Positions 27,307-35,386 of a DNA stretch of 64,000 bases are shown here, piece after piece. The notes under the pieces are model-generated. The model did not search any database. It was given only the letters and a program-made list of their open reading frames with translations, and was not told the origin of the DNA. The translations under genes and the position numbers were made by a program. Position 1 is the stretch's first letter; each line of letters starts with the position of its first letter. Source of the stretch: Citrobacter enshiensis (GTDB taxonomy: Bacteria > Pseudomonadota > Gammaproteobacteria > Enterobacterales > Enterobacteriaceae); contig NZ_CP119862.1 of NCBI RefSeq assembly GCF_029338175.1, forward strand, positions 4,186,839 to 4,250,838, given 5' to 3'.

Positions 27307-28392
27307 ATGAACGTCATACCCAGATTAGGATTATCCATGAAGAGATTGCTATTACCCATCGCCGCAATAACCACTGCCAGCATGCTCTCTCCCCCCGTGA
27401 GTGCGGAGTCACTACAGGAACAACAGCGGCGTTACCAGCAGGCATGGCAGCACGCTAACGGTCCCCTGGTACAAACACCACCCGCCCCGCTGGCAGCATT
27501 TCTGGAAAAACAGGCCAGTAATCCTCCCGTGGTTTACGCTACGTTAAGCGCGAGAGAGGGGTTGGCGGTGCTAACCAAAGCGAACGTCACCACGTCCGAC
27601 CCGATGGCGACCGTGCTCAATGATGAAGTGGATACCGGCGAACGGCGCATCCCTGTTCGTATTTACCGCCCCACTTTGCAGGGAAAACAGGATGTTTTGC
27701 TGTTTATTCATGGTGGTGGGCATCTGAGTGGTTCAGTGGAGGTGTACGATCCTGTTGCCCGCCATCTGGCGACAGCAACCGGAAACACGGTCATCTCTGT
27801 TGACTACCGCCGGGCACCGGAAAGTCCCTACCCGCAAGGGCTTTCTGATGCGCGGGCAGTAACAGAACAGGTCTGGACGCTACTGGATCGTCTGGATATC
27901 CCGTATCAGCGTCAGCTAACGGTGGCCGGAGACAGCGGTGGCGGTGCCTTCAGCGCCACGCTTGCCGAAGCATTCTCACGCACTCATCCGGGGTTGATAA
28001 AACGACTGGTGCTTATCTATCCAAGCCTGGATTACACCCTGACCTGGCCGTCAGTAAAAGAAAATGGCACGGGAAAGCTGTTAGATGAAAGTAAGATCCG
28101 CTGGTATTTTCACCAATACTTCCAGCATGACGAAGATCGTCAATCGGCATCGCCGCTCTACCTGCCTGTGAGCAAAGATTTCCCGGAAACACTGGTATTC
28201 AGCGCGGGCCTTGACCCTCTACGTGATGAAGGGTTTGCTTTTGTCGCCCGGCTGAAAGCCGCGGGAGTACCGGTAAAGCACCGCCATTTCCCCGGCATGG
28301 TCCACGCCTGGCTGATGCTGGAAGACAAAGTACCGGAAGAAGCGAGGGCAACCTATCAGGCTATTGGGGAGTTCGTTCGCCATTCGCGTTGA
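27307..28392 (+). CDS. Exported alpha/beta-hydrolase of the hormone-sensitive-lipase family
   Basis: A 361-residue esterase. A signal-peptide-like N-terminus (RLLLPIAAITTASMLSPPVSA) is followed by the oxyanion motif HGGGH (135-139), DYRRAPESPYP, the nucleophile elbow GDSGGG with Ser210, the Asp in GLDPLRDEG, and the His in FPGMVHAW. The triad is complete. The family hydrolyses short acyl esters. The ATG follows cggagagaaa; a second Met eleven codons later gives a tighter signal peptide. It is transcribed away from the MNIO operon from a shared gap; any functional link is unproven. Confidence 0.87.
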   Translation: MNVIPRLGLSMKRLLLPIAAITTASMLSPPVSAESLQEQQRRYQQAWQHANGPLVQTPPAPLAAFLEKQASNPPVVYATLSAREGLAVLTKANVTTSDPMATVLNDEVDTGERRIPVRIYRPTLQGKQDVLLFIHGGGHLSGSVEVYDPVARHLATATGNTVISVDYRRAPESPYPQGLSDARAVTEQVWTLLDRLDIPYQRQLTVAGDSGGGAFSATLAEAFSRTHPGLIKRLVLIYPSLDYTLTWPSVKENGTGKLLDESKIRWYFHQYFQHDEDRQSASPLYLPVSKDFPETLVFSAGLDPLRDEGFAFVARLKAAGVPVKHRHFPGMVHAWLMLEDKVPEEARATYQAIGEFVRHSR

Positions 28393-28546
28393 ACCTACGA
28401 AGTGAAATAGATAGCGCCTGGCAGACGCTGGGCGCGATGACGCAGTACCGTTGGGTCATGGAGTTTCAGTTGCCCGGCACATATCGGATCCGCCACGCTT
28501 GATCAGGTGTTACTTTGCGAGCATCATCGCAATTATTTACCTGATA

Positions 28547-29428
28547 ATGAAATCAATGGCTTCCAGTAAAACACTGCAACAGGCAATTGCCAACATCACG
28601 ATCTGGCGTAAAGGCGAGCAACGCGCCCCCCATAAGCCGCTGTTACTGCTGTATGTGCTGTCAGGCTATCAGCGCGGTCACAGTCGCCTGTTTGATTATG
28701 GTTCGGAAGTCCGCGATCAGTTACACAGCTTACTGGCAAGATTTGGGCCGCAGCGCACGCAATATCGGCCGGATATGCCCTTCTGGCGTTTGCAGGGCGA
28801 TGGATTCTGGGAACTGCAAAATGCTGAGCATTGTTCAACATCCGGAAGCAGCAGGCAGCCACCTGCCGGGGAACTGCTAAAACACAGCGTTGCTGGCGGC
28901 TTTGATGAGCAACATTACATCCTGCTGACGAAGAGTAAGACCCTCATCAATTCTCTGGCGCAACAAATCCTCGAAGCGCATTTTCCCGAAAGTATTCAGG
29001 AAGAACTCGCCGACGAGATGGGATTTAATATCCAGCAAATTCGCAGACAGCGCGATCCTTTGTTTCGCCAGCAAGTGTTGCGCGCCTACAACTACCAGTG
29101 CGCAATCTGCGGCTTCAATATGCGACACGATAACACCTCCGTTGCACTGGAGGCCGCGCATATCAAATGGAAGCAGCATGGCGGTCCGTGCGAGATCCCA
29201 AATGGTCTGGCGCTGTGCGCGATTCACCACAAAGCCTTTGATAAGGGTTCGATCGGACTGGATGAGAATATGCGCGTGCAGGTTTCTGCTGCAGTGAATG
29301 GAAGCGGGATTGTCGGCAGGTTGTTCTGGGATTTTGACCAGAAGCCAATTGCATTACCGCAGATACGAGAGAATTACCCGCAGGAAGGGTTTGTGGAATG
29401 GCACAGGAGAGAGGTGTTTAGAGGATAA
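28547..29428 (+). CDS. SBD-HNH type IV (phosphorothioate-dependent) restriction endonuclease
   Basis: A 293-residue protein. The N-terminal domain (RAPHKPLLLLYVLSGYQRG, then PFWRLQGDGFWEL) resembles the sulfur-binding domain of ScoMcrA-type enzymes. The C-terminal HNH nuclease shows CAICGFN, then LEAAHIKW, then NGLALCAIHHKAFD. Such enzymes cut DNA carrying phosphorothioate links made by Dnd systems. The start is taken at the first of two close ATGs; an in-frame extension to 28451 lacks family support. The stop codon is only 3 bp from the att-like sequence that begins the leuX island, so it is the last chromosomal gene before the island. Confidence 0.8.
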   Translation: MKSMASSKTLQQAIANITIWRKGEQRAPHKPLLLLYVLSGYQRGHSRLFDYGSEVRDQLHSLLARFGPQRTQYRPDMPFWRLQGDGFWELQNAEHCSTSGSSRQPPAGELLKHSVAGGFDEQHYILLTKSKTLINSLAQQILEAHFPESIQEELADEMGFNIQQIRRQRDPLFRQQVLRAYNYQCAICGFNMRHDNTSVALEAAHIKWKQHGGPCEIPNGLALCAIHHKAFDKGSIGLDENMRVQVSAAVNGSGIVGRLFWDFDQKPIALPQIRENYPQEGFVEWHRREVFRG

Positions 29429-29431
29429 GTG

Positions 29432-29448
29432 CGAAGGCCGGACTCGAA
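29432..29448. repeat. leuX-type attachment site copy (distal att)
   Basis: CGAAGGCCGGACTCGAA is identical to the reverse complement of the 3' end (T-arm and acceptor stem) of E. coli leuX tRNA-Leu as I know it. No rest of a tRNA surrounds it, so it is a duplicated att core. The integrase at the other end of the island reads leftward, and the tRNA strand implied by this copy is also minus. This is what an element inserted in leuX, located to the right of the window, would leave. Confidence 0.82.
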
Positions 29449-29869
29449 TTTCACACCTAATAGACTGATATCAATGTTGTTTAGAAACAGGAATAAATAG
29501 TTATACCCGCACTTGTACCCACAAGTTAAAATCCGTATAAAAAATAGACATTGCTAGTGGGTATAAAGCCATACCAGTAGAACACCAATATGGCTATCAA
29601 AGCAAGATTCAGAGAGCCAGGGGTTTATCCTCGAAAATCACTGAAGCTTGCTCAATTAAATGAACTGCAAAAAGGTCCTCATCAAACAGGGAGCTTTTGA
29701 GCGCCTGTTATGAATTAAACGAGGACAAGTATGTAAATTTCTTTATTACACCATAGAGCCTTACTCGCATTGTGTCATAACCTCATGTTTTCTTTGTCAT
29801 ATACTGTTCATTTTGAGACGTCAAAAGAGTTATAGTGTCAATCGATATACATTCCGACAGAGAGGAAAC
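29449..29869. other. 420-bp att-proximal non-coding region with short inverted repeats
   Basis: Next to the att copy lie TACCCGC (29504-29510), TACCCAC (29516-29522) and the inverse GTGGGTA (29557-29563). ACTTGT-accc-ACAAGT (29511-29526) forms a perfect inverted repeat. These could be arm-type integrase or excisionase sites. A 36-codon frame at 29590-29700 has no ribosome-binding site and is not called. Confidence 0.4.
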
Positions 29870-31903
29870 ATGCAACCCATCCATCCCCTTGTCAAAGCGG
29901 CAAGAGATAAGAAATTGCCACATCCCACACAGCTGAATGAATTTAATCAAGAGCACTGGATTAAATTCATGAACCAAGTAGGTCCACTAACTGCAGAGGC
30001 TTCAGCATACATTTCAGGGGCTACGTGGCTGAATTATAACTTCCAAAGTGTTGAAAATACTCGAAGACAAATTTGTTTTTTAAAAGGTTGCAGACCCGAA
30101 TATCACGAAATGATTAGGGCACATATCGCCAGCGCTAATTATGCATTTTGGCAGGTATGCGACGAACAGAAAGAGATTTTTGAAGATATAAGCAATACGA
30201 CTATAGAGCAGTTTATTACCTCAAAAACGTCGAAGGTAGGGAAAAGCGATCCGGTAAGTGTTAACAGTGTAAATATGCATAGGCTTGACAGTCTCAGAGG
30301 TCCATTATTCGAGCTATTTAAATATAAAGACCGCATGCATATACTCTTTCCTGATGATCGCCCGATCAAGTTATCAAAACTTGATTTCTATCTCGCAGAA
30401 ATGAGGATGTCTCAGCACTTCCATAGTTTTTCTTCACTGTGGCAAGACTTGCTCTATGGTCGCGCAGTATTCGCTTTCCAGCAGAAACGGGTCTTTTTCA
30501 TGCAATGTCATTCTGACTATCACCGCATGAAAACAATTGCAGAATTTCGTCGCGATCATTTTTTAGCCACTTCGATGACTGAAGCTCACACCGTAATGGA
30601 CAAATTTCAGGATATCAATCTTTGGTCAAATTATCTACATTATGAGCCTGGTAAAGCGTTGAACCCAGCGCCATGGCAATCATTATCTCAACGGTCGCAA
30701 ATGATCGCCAGATATCAGCCTTTATCAGCTTTCATTCAGCTTGATGACCATCTCAAATCGTTATTAACGCGAAAATCACTCCCTTGTATTGAACGTAAAT
30801 TACAAAGTGTTTTAGATGTATGGGTTCATCTATCTGTGCTAGCTGTTCAGATTGATGAACATCTGCATACAAACGAGGAAATAAACGACTGGTCAAAGTT
30901 AGTTCATCTAGCACCTCGTTTTGAACGTTCTAATCTTATTGCTGCACTGATCGAGTGTTGTGAATATAGTGAAACTGAGATCATCGATGCCCTAGATTTA
31001 TTGACATGGAGAGGGAAATCGCCACAGGAAGATTTATGGGTGCAGCCTCTGGTGTCTATTGAAGATAATTATATTTTCCCAATCAGTGCATTTCTGACTG
31101 CTAGTTTCACCCGCAATATAGATTGTTGGATGGCCAAAATCGATCCCAAAGATACTCGCCGTGGAAAGCTATTTGAGAAAGATTTGATTAGAGTATTAGA
31201 AGAGTGCAGAAATGGAAATCCGGTAATGAAGGAGCATTTGCGCTATACTACCGCAATTGAACCGAACTATCATGGGTATAGGGAAGAAATAGACCTGACC
31301 TTCGCTTTCGGAAATTTACTAATTGTAGTAGAAGCTCGTAGCCGTAAAACATCCATCACGCCACTCGATTATGACAATGAACTTTTTGACTCTAACGGAC
31401 TGATGCATAAAACCAAGCAGGCCATTAGAAAAGCAGCCTTTGTTAAGGATCATCTTGAGCGTTTCTGTCGGGACTATTACCCCTATTTATCAGGTACAGA
31501 AGAAATAGAGGTAGTCCCACTAGTAATCATCAATGGTCAATTTCATGCTGGTTTTCCACTGAATGATGTGCCCATTATCGATCCGGCGCTTCTGTTGCAT
31601 TATCTTCGAGATCGTGAGGTACGTTTTATGGCAGCAGCACCTTACGACAAACATCAATACGGTATTCCGCTCTGGCAAAGCCTCGAAGAGGCACAGACAC
31701 GCTTCAGGGATTATCTTTCATGTCCTACCTTGATAAAGGTTTACGATTCAATGTGCAGAGAGTCAGTAAAACGATCCAACAACCTCGGGCAGGAGTTTGA
31801 TGAGGTTGTCTCACTTACATTCGAAATTGATTTCAGGGGATGTCATGAGCAATTGGCTCATGTCGAGCGAACTTTTCCAAATCAATTTGTAAAATATTAC
31901 TGA
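29870..31903 (+). CDS. Unknown 677-residue island protein, possible PD-(D/E)XK-type nuclease
   Basis: I do not recognise the family. The ATG is preceded by gagaggaaac. Around residues 480-510 it reads EEIDLTFAFGNLLIVVEARSR, then KTSITPLDYDNE, which looks like the Asp...Glu-x-Lys strand pair of restriction-endonuclease-like folds, with Arg where Lys is usual. The N-terminal 450 residues are mainly helical without a named motif. The gene is A+T rich (low G+C compared with neighbours) and stands as the first gene inside the att end, a typical place for defence cargo. Confidence 0.8.
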   Translation: MQPIHPLVKAARDKKLPHPTQLNEFNQEHWIKFMNQVGPLTAEASAYISGATWLNYNFQSVENTRRQICFLKGCRPEYHEMIRAHIASANYAFWQVCDEQKEIFEDISNTTIEQFITSKTSKVGKSDPVSVNSVNMHRLDSLRGPLFELFKYKDRMHILFPDDRPIKLSKLDFYLAEMRMSQHFHSFSSLWQDLLYGRAVFAFQQKRVFFMQCHSDYHRMKTIAEFRRDHFLATSMTEAHTVMDKFQDINLWSNYLHYEPGKALNPAPWQSLSQRSQMIARYQPLSAFIQLDDHLKSLLTRKSLPCIERKLQSVLDVWVHLSVLAVQIDEHLHTNEEINDWSKLVHLAPRFERSNLIAALIECCEYSETEIIDALDLLTWRGKSPQEDLWVQPLVSIEDNYIFPISAFLTASFTRNIDCWMAKIDPKDTRRGKLFEKDLIRVLEECRNGNPVMKEHLRYTTAIEPNYHGYREEIDLTFAFGNLLIVVEARSRKTSITPLDYDNELFDSNGLMHKTKQAIRKAAFVKDHLERFCRDYYPYLSGTEEIEVVPLVIINGQFHAGFPLNDVPIIDPALLLHYLRDREVRFMAAAPYDKHQYGIPLWQSLEEAQTRFRDYLSCPTLIKVYDSMCRESVKRSNNLGQEFDEVVSLTFEIDFRGCHEQLAHVERTFPNQFVKYY

Positions 31904-32033
31904 CATGAATAATATTATCGCAGATCCATATCCTCAGAATATAGTTAATACTGATAATAAAATCAGCTCATCACTGCTGGTAAAATCCTCAACTCTTACA
32001 TTTATGATTATTGACCGTGAAAAATCAAATACA

Positions 32034-32051
32034 CCCGCCGATATCGGCGGG
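32034..32051. terminator. Perfect palindrome, terminator-like
   Basis: CCCGCCGATATCGGCGGG is an 18-bp perfect palindrome between the 677-codon gene and the convergent ykfI gene. It is flanked by A+T-rich sequence but lacks a clear T-run, so termination is only probable. Confidence 0.45.
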
Positions 32052-32110
32052 TATATTATGCAATGAATAAACAAGGAAGAAATACTGGAGATTTAAATCA
32101 GGAAGGCTGT

Positions 32111-32452
32111 TTAACATACAACGTTTTTACGGCTTCGCCGCAACAAACCAGTTGCCTGTCGCGCTCGCAGAATGTCGACAGCCCGAAGGTGAGATGATTG
32201 TTTCTGCCAACTAAACTCTTTGCGATCAATGCGAACCAGTTCGTACTTTTCCACCAAAAAGTTAACGGCATCAGCCAGTGTGATCCCGGCATCGATATGT
32301 TCCTGAATAACGATTTCATCGCTAAACGGGGTGTCGTTCAGAGTCAGACCATAGTGCTGATCCAGCAGTTGGGCCAGCAACGTCTGCCAGACCACCACAG
32401 GCGGAGGGCATGGCTTCGCCGCCCGCTGAGTTATTGCAGGTAAGGTTTTCAT
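32111..32452 (-). CDS. ykfI: YkfI/CbtA-family toxin (type IV toxin-antitoxin)
   Basis: A 113-residue protein starting [20 protein letters not shown]. It contains [30 protein letters not shown] and [13 protein letters not shown], almost identical to YkfI of the E. coli CP4-6 prophage. CbtA-family toxins bind FtsZ and MreB and block division and cell-shape control. An in-frame extension to 32527 is rejected because it does not match the family. Its cognate antitoxin gene just upstream carries a nonsense codon (see there), so the toxin may be unguarded, weakly expressed or inactive. No disabling change is visible in the toxin itself. Confidence 0.93.
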   Translation of the reverse strand: MKTLPAITQRAAKPCPPPVVVWQTLLAQLLDQHYGLTLNDTPFSDEIVIQEHIDAGITLADAVNFLVEKYELVRIDRKEFSWQKQSSHLRAVDILRARQATGLLRRSRKNVVC

Positions 32453-32477
32453 TTTTTCTCTCACGTGAATTAAAGGG

Positions 32478-32795
32478 TTAGTGTTGTGTAGGATAAATGA
32501 CGATATAGACGTAACCGTGTGAACCAAGGGTATCGGCTTCGCAGGTGAAACCGTTGTGATACAGGGTGACTCAGTGTGTATGGCGAGGATTCAGTTCGCC
32601 AGTGGTCAGCATCAATTCCATCTGACGGACAAAGTGCGGGAATGCTTCATCCAGCCTTAGACATTCAACGTCACTGAACTTACCGGTGATACTGGCCCGG
32701 TCAGATAGATAGTGCAGTCGGTTGCTCTCCTGCACCAGTCGGGCACCGAAGCGTGGTGTGACGTCACGCTGCAGGCCCCAGGTCATTTCATTCAC
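32478..32795 (-). pseudogene. yafW: cbeA/yafW-type antitoxin with internal TGA stop
   Basis: The frame starts MNEMTWGLQRDVTPRFGARL and runs to ELNPRHTH, where TGA occurs at 32573-32571. The same frame continues without interruption: [16 protein letters not shown], then [12 protein letters not shown] and TAA at 32480-32478. That continuation is the normal C-terminus of the CbeA/YafW family, in which a cysteine or threonine stands where the TGA is now. A single base change (TGC or TGT to TGA) explains it. The truncated product would have 74 residues and lack the final strands that pair with FtsZ/MreB bundles. A truncated protein may still be made. Confidence 0.85.
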
Positions 32796-32823
32796 TAATG
32801 TTCTCCTTTAAGGTAAATGCATC

Positions 32824-33303
32824 TCACAACAGGCCGTGTTCAGCGAACGACAGTATCTGGTTACCACCGACAATAAGGTGGTCCGGAACACGTATGTCCA
32901 CCAGCGCAAGTGCCTGTACCAGACGCTGCGTAATGGCTTTGTCAGCCTGGCTGGGTGTGGTATCGCCGGAAGGATGGTTGTGGGCAAGTATCACTGCTGC
33001 TGCATTGAAATACAGGGCGCGTTTGACCACCTCCCGGGGATGTACCTCGGTGCTGCTAATTGAACCGGTGAACAGAGTTTCGTGGGCAATCAACTGGTTC
33101 TGCTGGTTCAGGTACATCACCATGAACTCTTCACGCTCCAGCCCCGCCATTTTCAATTTCAGCCAGTCACGGGCAGCCTGGGCGGACGTGAATGCCACGC
33201 CAGTTTCACGCAGGTGGTGATCAAGCAGCGTTAAAGCGCGTTTTATCGTGCGTTGTGCAGTCAGCGGAAATGTCGGAGTCTGTGTGGAAAGTAGTTTTTC
33301 CAT
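32824..33303 (-). CDS. ykfG: YkfG/YeeS, RadC-family JAB-domain protein
   Basis: A 159-residue RadC-like protein with the JAMM-type motif AAAVILAHNHPSGDTTPSQAD (His-x-His...Asp) and LVDIRVPDHLIVGGNQILSFAE. The length matches the short RadC proteins of CP4-type elements. The family has metalloprotease-like folds; despite the RadC name, no DNA-repair role is proven, and in prophages it is thought to act in DNA metabolism or anti-defence. It lies in the conserved order yafX, ykfG, yafW, ykfI on the minus strand. Confidence 0.93.
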   Translation of the reverse strand: MEKLLSTQTPTFPLTAQRTIKRALTLLDHHLRETGVAFTSAQAARDWLKLKMAGLEREEFMVMYLNQQNQLIAHETLFTGSISSTEVHPREVVKRALYFNAAAVILAHNHPSGDTTPSQADKAITQRLVQALALVDIRVPDHLIVGGNQILSFAEHGLL

Positions 33304-33314
33304 AATGAGTTTCC

Positions 33315-33764
33315 TTAATCAATAATGCGCAGAATGGCAATGGATTCAGTGTGCTGCAGGGCGTAGTAGCGCAGACGGTAATAGTGTTCTGTCATGGCAT
33401 CGCATTCGGTGCGACAGGCGTGATGGCTGTACCCAATCAGGCAGACCGCAATGCCTGCAGCTTCTGCACTCATTTCCGCGCTATTACCATTCATATTGTT
33501 GAACAGACTCCATGTCTCATTGCTGTCACTATCAGGTGCCATAAAGGCCCCGCCGTTGCTCAGCGTGTAAAACTGCCAGATGCCACCGCGGTACTCGTCA
33601 CAGAAGCGGTTCATCCAGGCGAAAATACGCGGCTCCAGCGCTATCCACTGCGGAATGGTGCCGAAGTGCTGCGGCCAGAAGCCGATGCGCTGTTCATAGG
33701 TAACCGCCGTGGCGGCAATAATTAACTGCGGCTCGTTAGCCGGTGTAAGGATGTGCTGTGTCAT
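33315..33764 (-). CDS. yafX: YafX, KlcA/ArdB-type antirestriction protein
   Basis: A 149-residue protein. The start MTQHILTPANEPQLIIAAT follows ggagaacacc. It contains RIGFWPQHFGTIPQWIALE, WMNRFCDEYRGGIWQFYTL and MSAEAAGIAVCLIGYSHHA, the ArdB/KlcA pattern. These proteins inhibit type I restriction enzymes in vivo and so help mobile elements establish. Ten in-frame codons upstream are rejected. It is part of the CP4-like minus-strand module, 12 bp from ykfG. Confidence 0.92.
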   Translation of the reverse strand: MTQHILTPANEPQLIIAATAVTYEQRIGFWPQHFGTIPQWIALEPRIFAWMNRFCDEYRGGIWQFYTLSNGGAFMAPDSDSNETWSLFNNMNGNSAEMSAEAAGIAVCLIGYSHHACRTECDAMTEHYYRLRYYALQHTESIAILRIID

Positions 33765-33863
33765 GGTGTTCTCCGGGAATGAAAACGCCAGCAACTCAGG
33801 CTGGCGTAACAGGAAATAAATGAGGTGGTGTGAAGCGTGCTGCCGGGTTAAGTGCGTTTGAAA

Positions 33864-34103
33864 TTAGTGTGCTGATGGCTCCGTCAGAATGCCGTATTGC
33901 CGGATATACGGGGTAAGCCCGGCGCCGGCATCAGGTTCAAAATTCCATGCCCGCCAGACCATCCGGCCTTCGGGGTCACGAACAACCAGGCAAAAATGGC
34001 TTCTCTGGTCATCTTCAATAGTGATATTCCGGTACGCTGCCGTGACGACTTCCGCTTGCGTCCGGGTGAAAGTCCCCGGAGGCAGTAATACTGGCAGAGA
34101 CAT
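33864..34103 (-). CDS. ykfF: YkfF, DUF905 family protein
   Basis: A 79-residue protein with [20 protein letters not shown] and [18 protein letters not shown], matching YkfF of CP4-6. Ribosome-binding site caggagtctgaa. The family is confined to prophage-like elements of enterics and has no known function. Confidence 0.9.
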   Translation of the reverse strand: MSLPVLLPPGTFTRTQAEVVTAAYRNITIEDDQRSHFCLVVRDPEGRMVWRAWNFEPDAGAGLTPYIRQYGILTEPSAH

Positions 34104-34178
34104 TTCAGACTCCTGATAAAAGAAAACCCCGGCAGCCTGGAGGTTGTCGGGGTTAGTTTGCGGAAGAAAATACAGCTA

Positions 34179-34646
34179 TCAGTCGTTACCACACTCTCCG
34201 GGAGCGGGCAGGACCTTCGCGGCGTTCGTCGGGTCAGCACTGAAGGTACCCGCTTTGCGGTCATTGACGTAGACTTCGAACTGCCGGGCCTTACGGATAT
34301 CGCTGATGAAGTCATACCAGGCGTTATCCCCGTTACGCCAGCCCAGGCTGGACGGAATAACGTACTGCTGATGATTCATCACCACGGTGACGGTGGTGCC
34401 GTCATCGTGCGAACTGGCCATTCTGTTATCCGCCAGGGTAAGAAAAGCAGAATGCTGGTAGAAACCATTCTGGTCCGGATTTCCTGTACAGTTGATAGTG
34501 AATCTCTTCCCGCTGGCATCGGTTACGCTGTATTCCGTATTGCCCTGGCCGTAACCCTGCTGCCATAGCCCGGGAACCGCAGAGACATTAAAGCTCGCGA
34601 GCAGTACGCCTGCCAACCCAAACCGGGTAAGTGAACGTGTTTTCAT
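34179..34646 (-). CDS. yfjT: YfjT-like exported protein
   Basis: A 155-residue protein with a signal peptide (LTRFGLAGVLLASFNVSA) and two cysteines in the mature part (FTINCTGNPDQ and APGECGND) that could form a disulfide bond in the periplasm. The start is taken at the ATG behind aaaggagacagaa. In CP4-57 the order yfjR-ypjK-yfjS-yfjT is the same as here, so the name follows from position and resemblance. Function unknown. Confidence 0.82.
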   Translation of the reverse strand: MKTRSLTRFGLAGVLLASFNVSAVPGLWQQGYGQGNTEYSVTDASGKRFTINCTGNPDQNGFYQHSAFLTLADNRMASSHDDGTTVTVVMNHQQYVIPSSLGWRNGDNAWYDFISDIRKARQFEVYVNDRKAGTFSADPTNAAKVLPAPGECGND

Positions 34647-34669
34647 TTCTGTCTCCTTTAACATTTTCT

Positions 34670-35110
34670 TTATTCCCGATTATCAGGGTTTGATGGTATT
34701 AGCAGCCGTCCCATCAGCTTTCCGTCATGGGAATACTCAAGGAATCGCTCCTGGGTGTGTGGATCGGTCTCTTCGTGATATTGCAGCGTGATGTTGTCGG
34801 CTATGCACAACGCATTCATCAGTGGCTGAACGGTTTTTTCCTCCATATCCACCAGATAGTAGTAATTACCACCCTCGCAACCATCGGGTGACTGGCGGGT
34901 ACGTAAGACCTGCAGAGCGGGGCCTGATAGAGCAATCTGCGACCACTCCTCCCTGACATCATCCTTGCGATTAACCACATCGCTGAAGCGCGGCGGGGTG
35001 AGGTCCTTAAATTTACTGATAGCCTTCAGGTCATCACTCCTGTCATCGCAGGCGGCCAGAAACAGGCTGGCGGTAAGCACCGTCAGCAAAGCCAGTGTTT
35101 TACGTTTCAT
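34670..35110 (-). CDS. yfjS: YfjS, prophage lipoprotein
   Basis: A 146-residue protein with a lipoprotein signal peptide: LALLTVLTASLFLAAC with the lipidated Cys followed by DDRSDD. Asp after the cysteine suggests retention at the inner membrane. The mature part (KDLTPPRFSDVV; ESPDGCEGG-like SPDGCEGGNYYYLVDMEE) matches YfjS of CP4-57. The start overlaps the ypjK stop (ATGA). Function unknown. Confidence 0.9.
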   Translation of the reverse strand: MKRKTLALLTVLTASLFLAACDDRSDDLKAISKFKDLTPPRFSDVVNRKDDVREEWSQIALSGPALQVLRTRQSPDGCEGGNYYYLVDMEEKTVQPLMNALCIADNITLQYHEETDPHTQERFLEYSHDGKLMGRLLIPSNPDNRE

Positions 35111-35346
35111 TTTTTCTTTCCTGAAATCAGACGAACCACTTTGGCGAAAACATAAATCCCCACAAAAATACCCATCGGCACACCGACGAACGGAGTCAGT
35201 GCAACACTGGCAGCACCGGCTGCACCGCCGCCCGTCAGCAGGGCGGCAACGGTGGCAAGCGTCAGGGCGATGAGACTGTCGGACACCCCGGTTTTGTTCA
35301 GAATGATGACGATGACAACAATGGCGATAATGGCAATAACGGGCAT
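35107..35346 (-). CDS. ypjK: YpjK, small double-membrane-span protein
   Basis: A 79-residue, very hydrophobic protein: MPVIAIIAIVVIVIILNKTG, a Gly/Ala-rich middle (LLTGGGAAGAASVAL) and a second span (MGIFVGIYVFAKVVRLI), ending in basic residues. It matches YpjK of CP4-57. The ATG follows gggaggaacccg. A much longer open frame upstream is a shadow of yfjR and is rejected. Coupled to yfjS. Function unknown. Confidence 0.87.
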   Translation of the reverse strand: MPVIAIIAIVVIVIILNKTGVSDSLIALTLATVAALLTGGGAAGAASVALTPFVGVPMGIFVGIYVFAKVVRLISGKKK

Positions 35347-35386
35347 CGGGTTCCTCCCTGCTGCCGGGTTGATAACAACGCCTGTG

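Noticed and set aside
29590-29700. 36-codon frame after the att site
   Set aside because: No ribosome-binding site, no known family, and short enough to be chance.
32571-32573. Selenocysteine reading of the TGA in the cbeA-like gene
   Set aside because: The family has no selenoproteins, and no SECIS-like hairpin is evident just after the TGA; a nonsense mutation is simpler.
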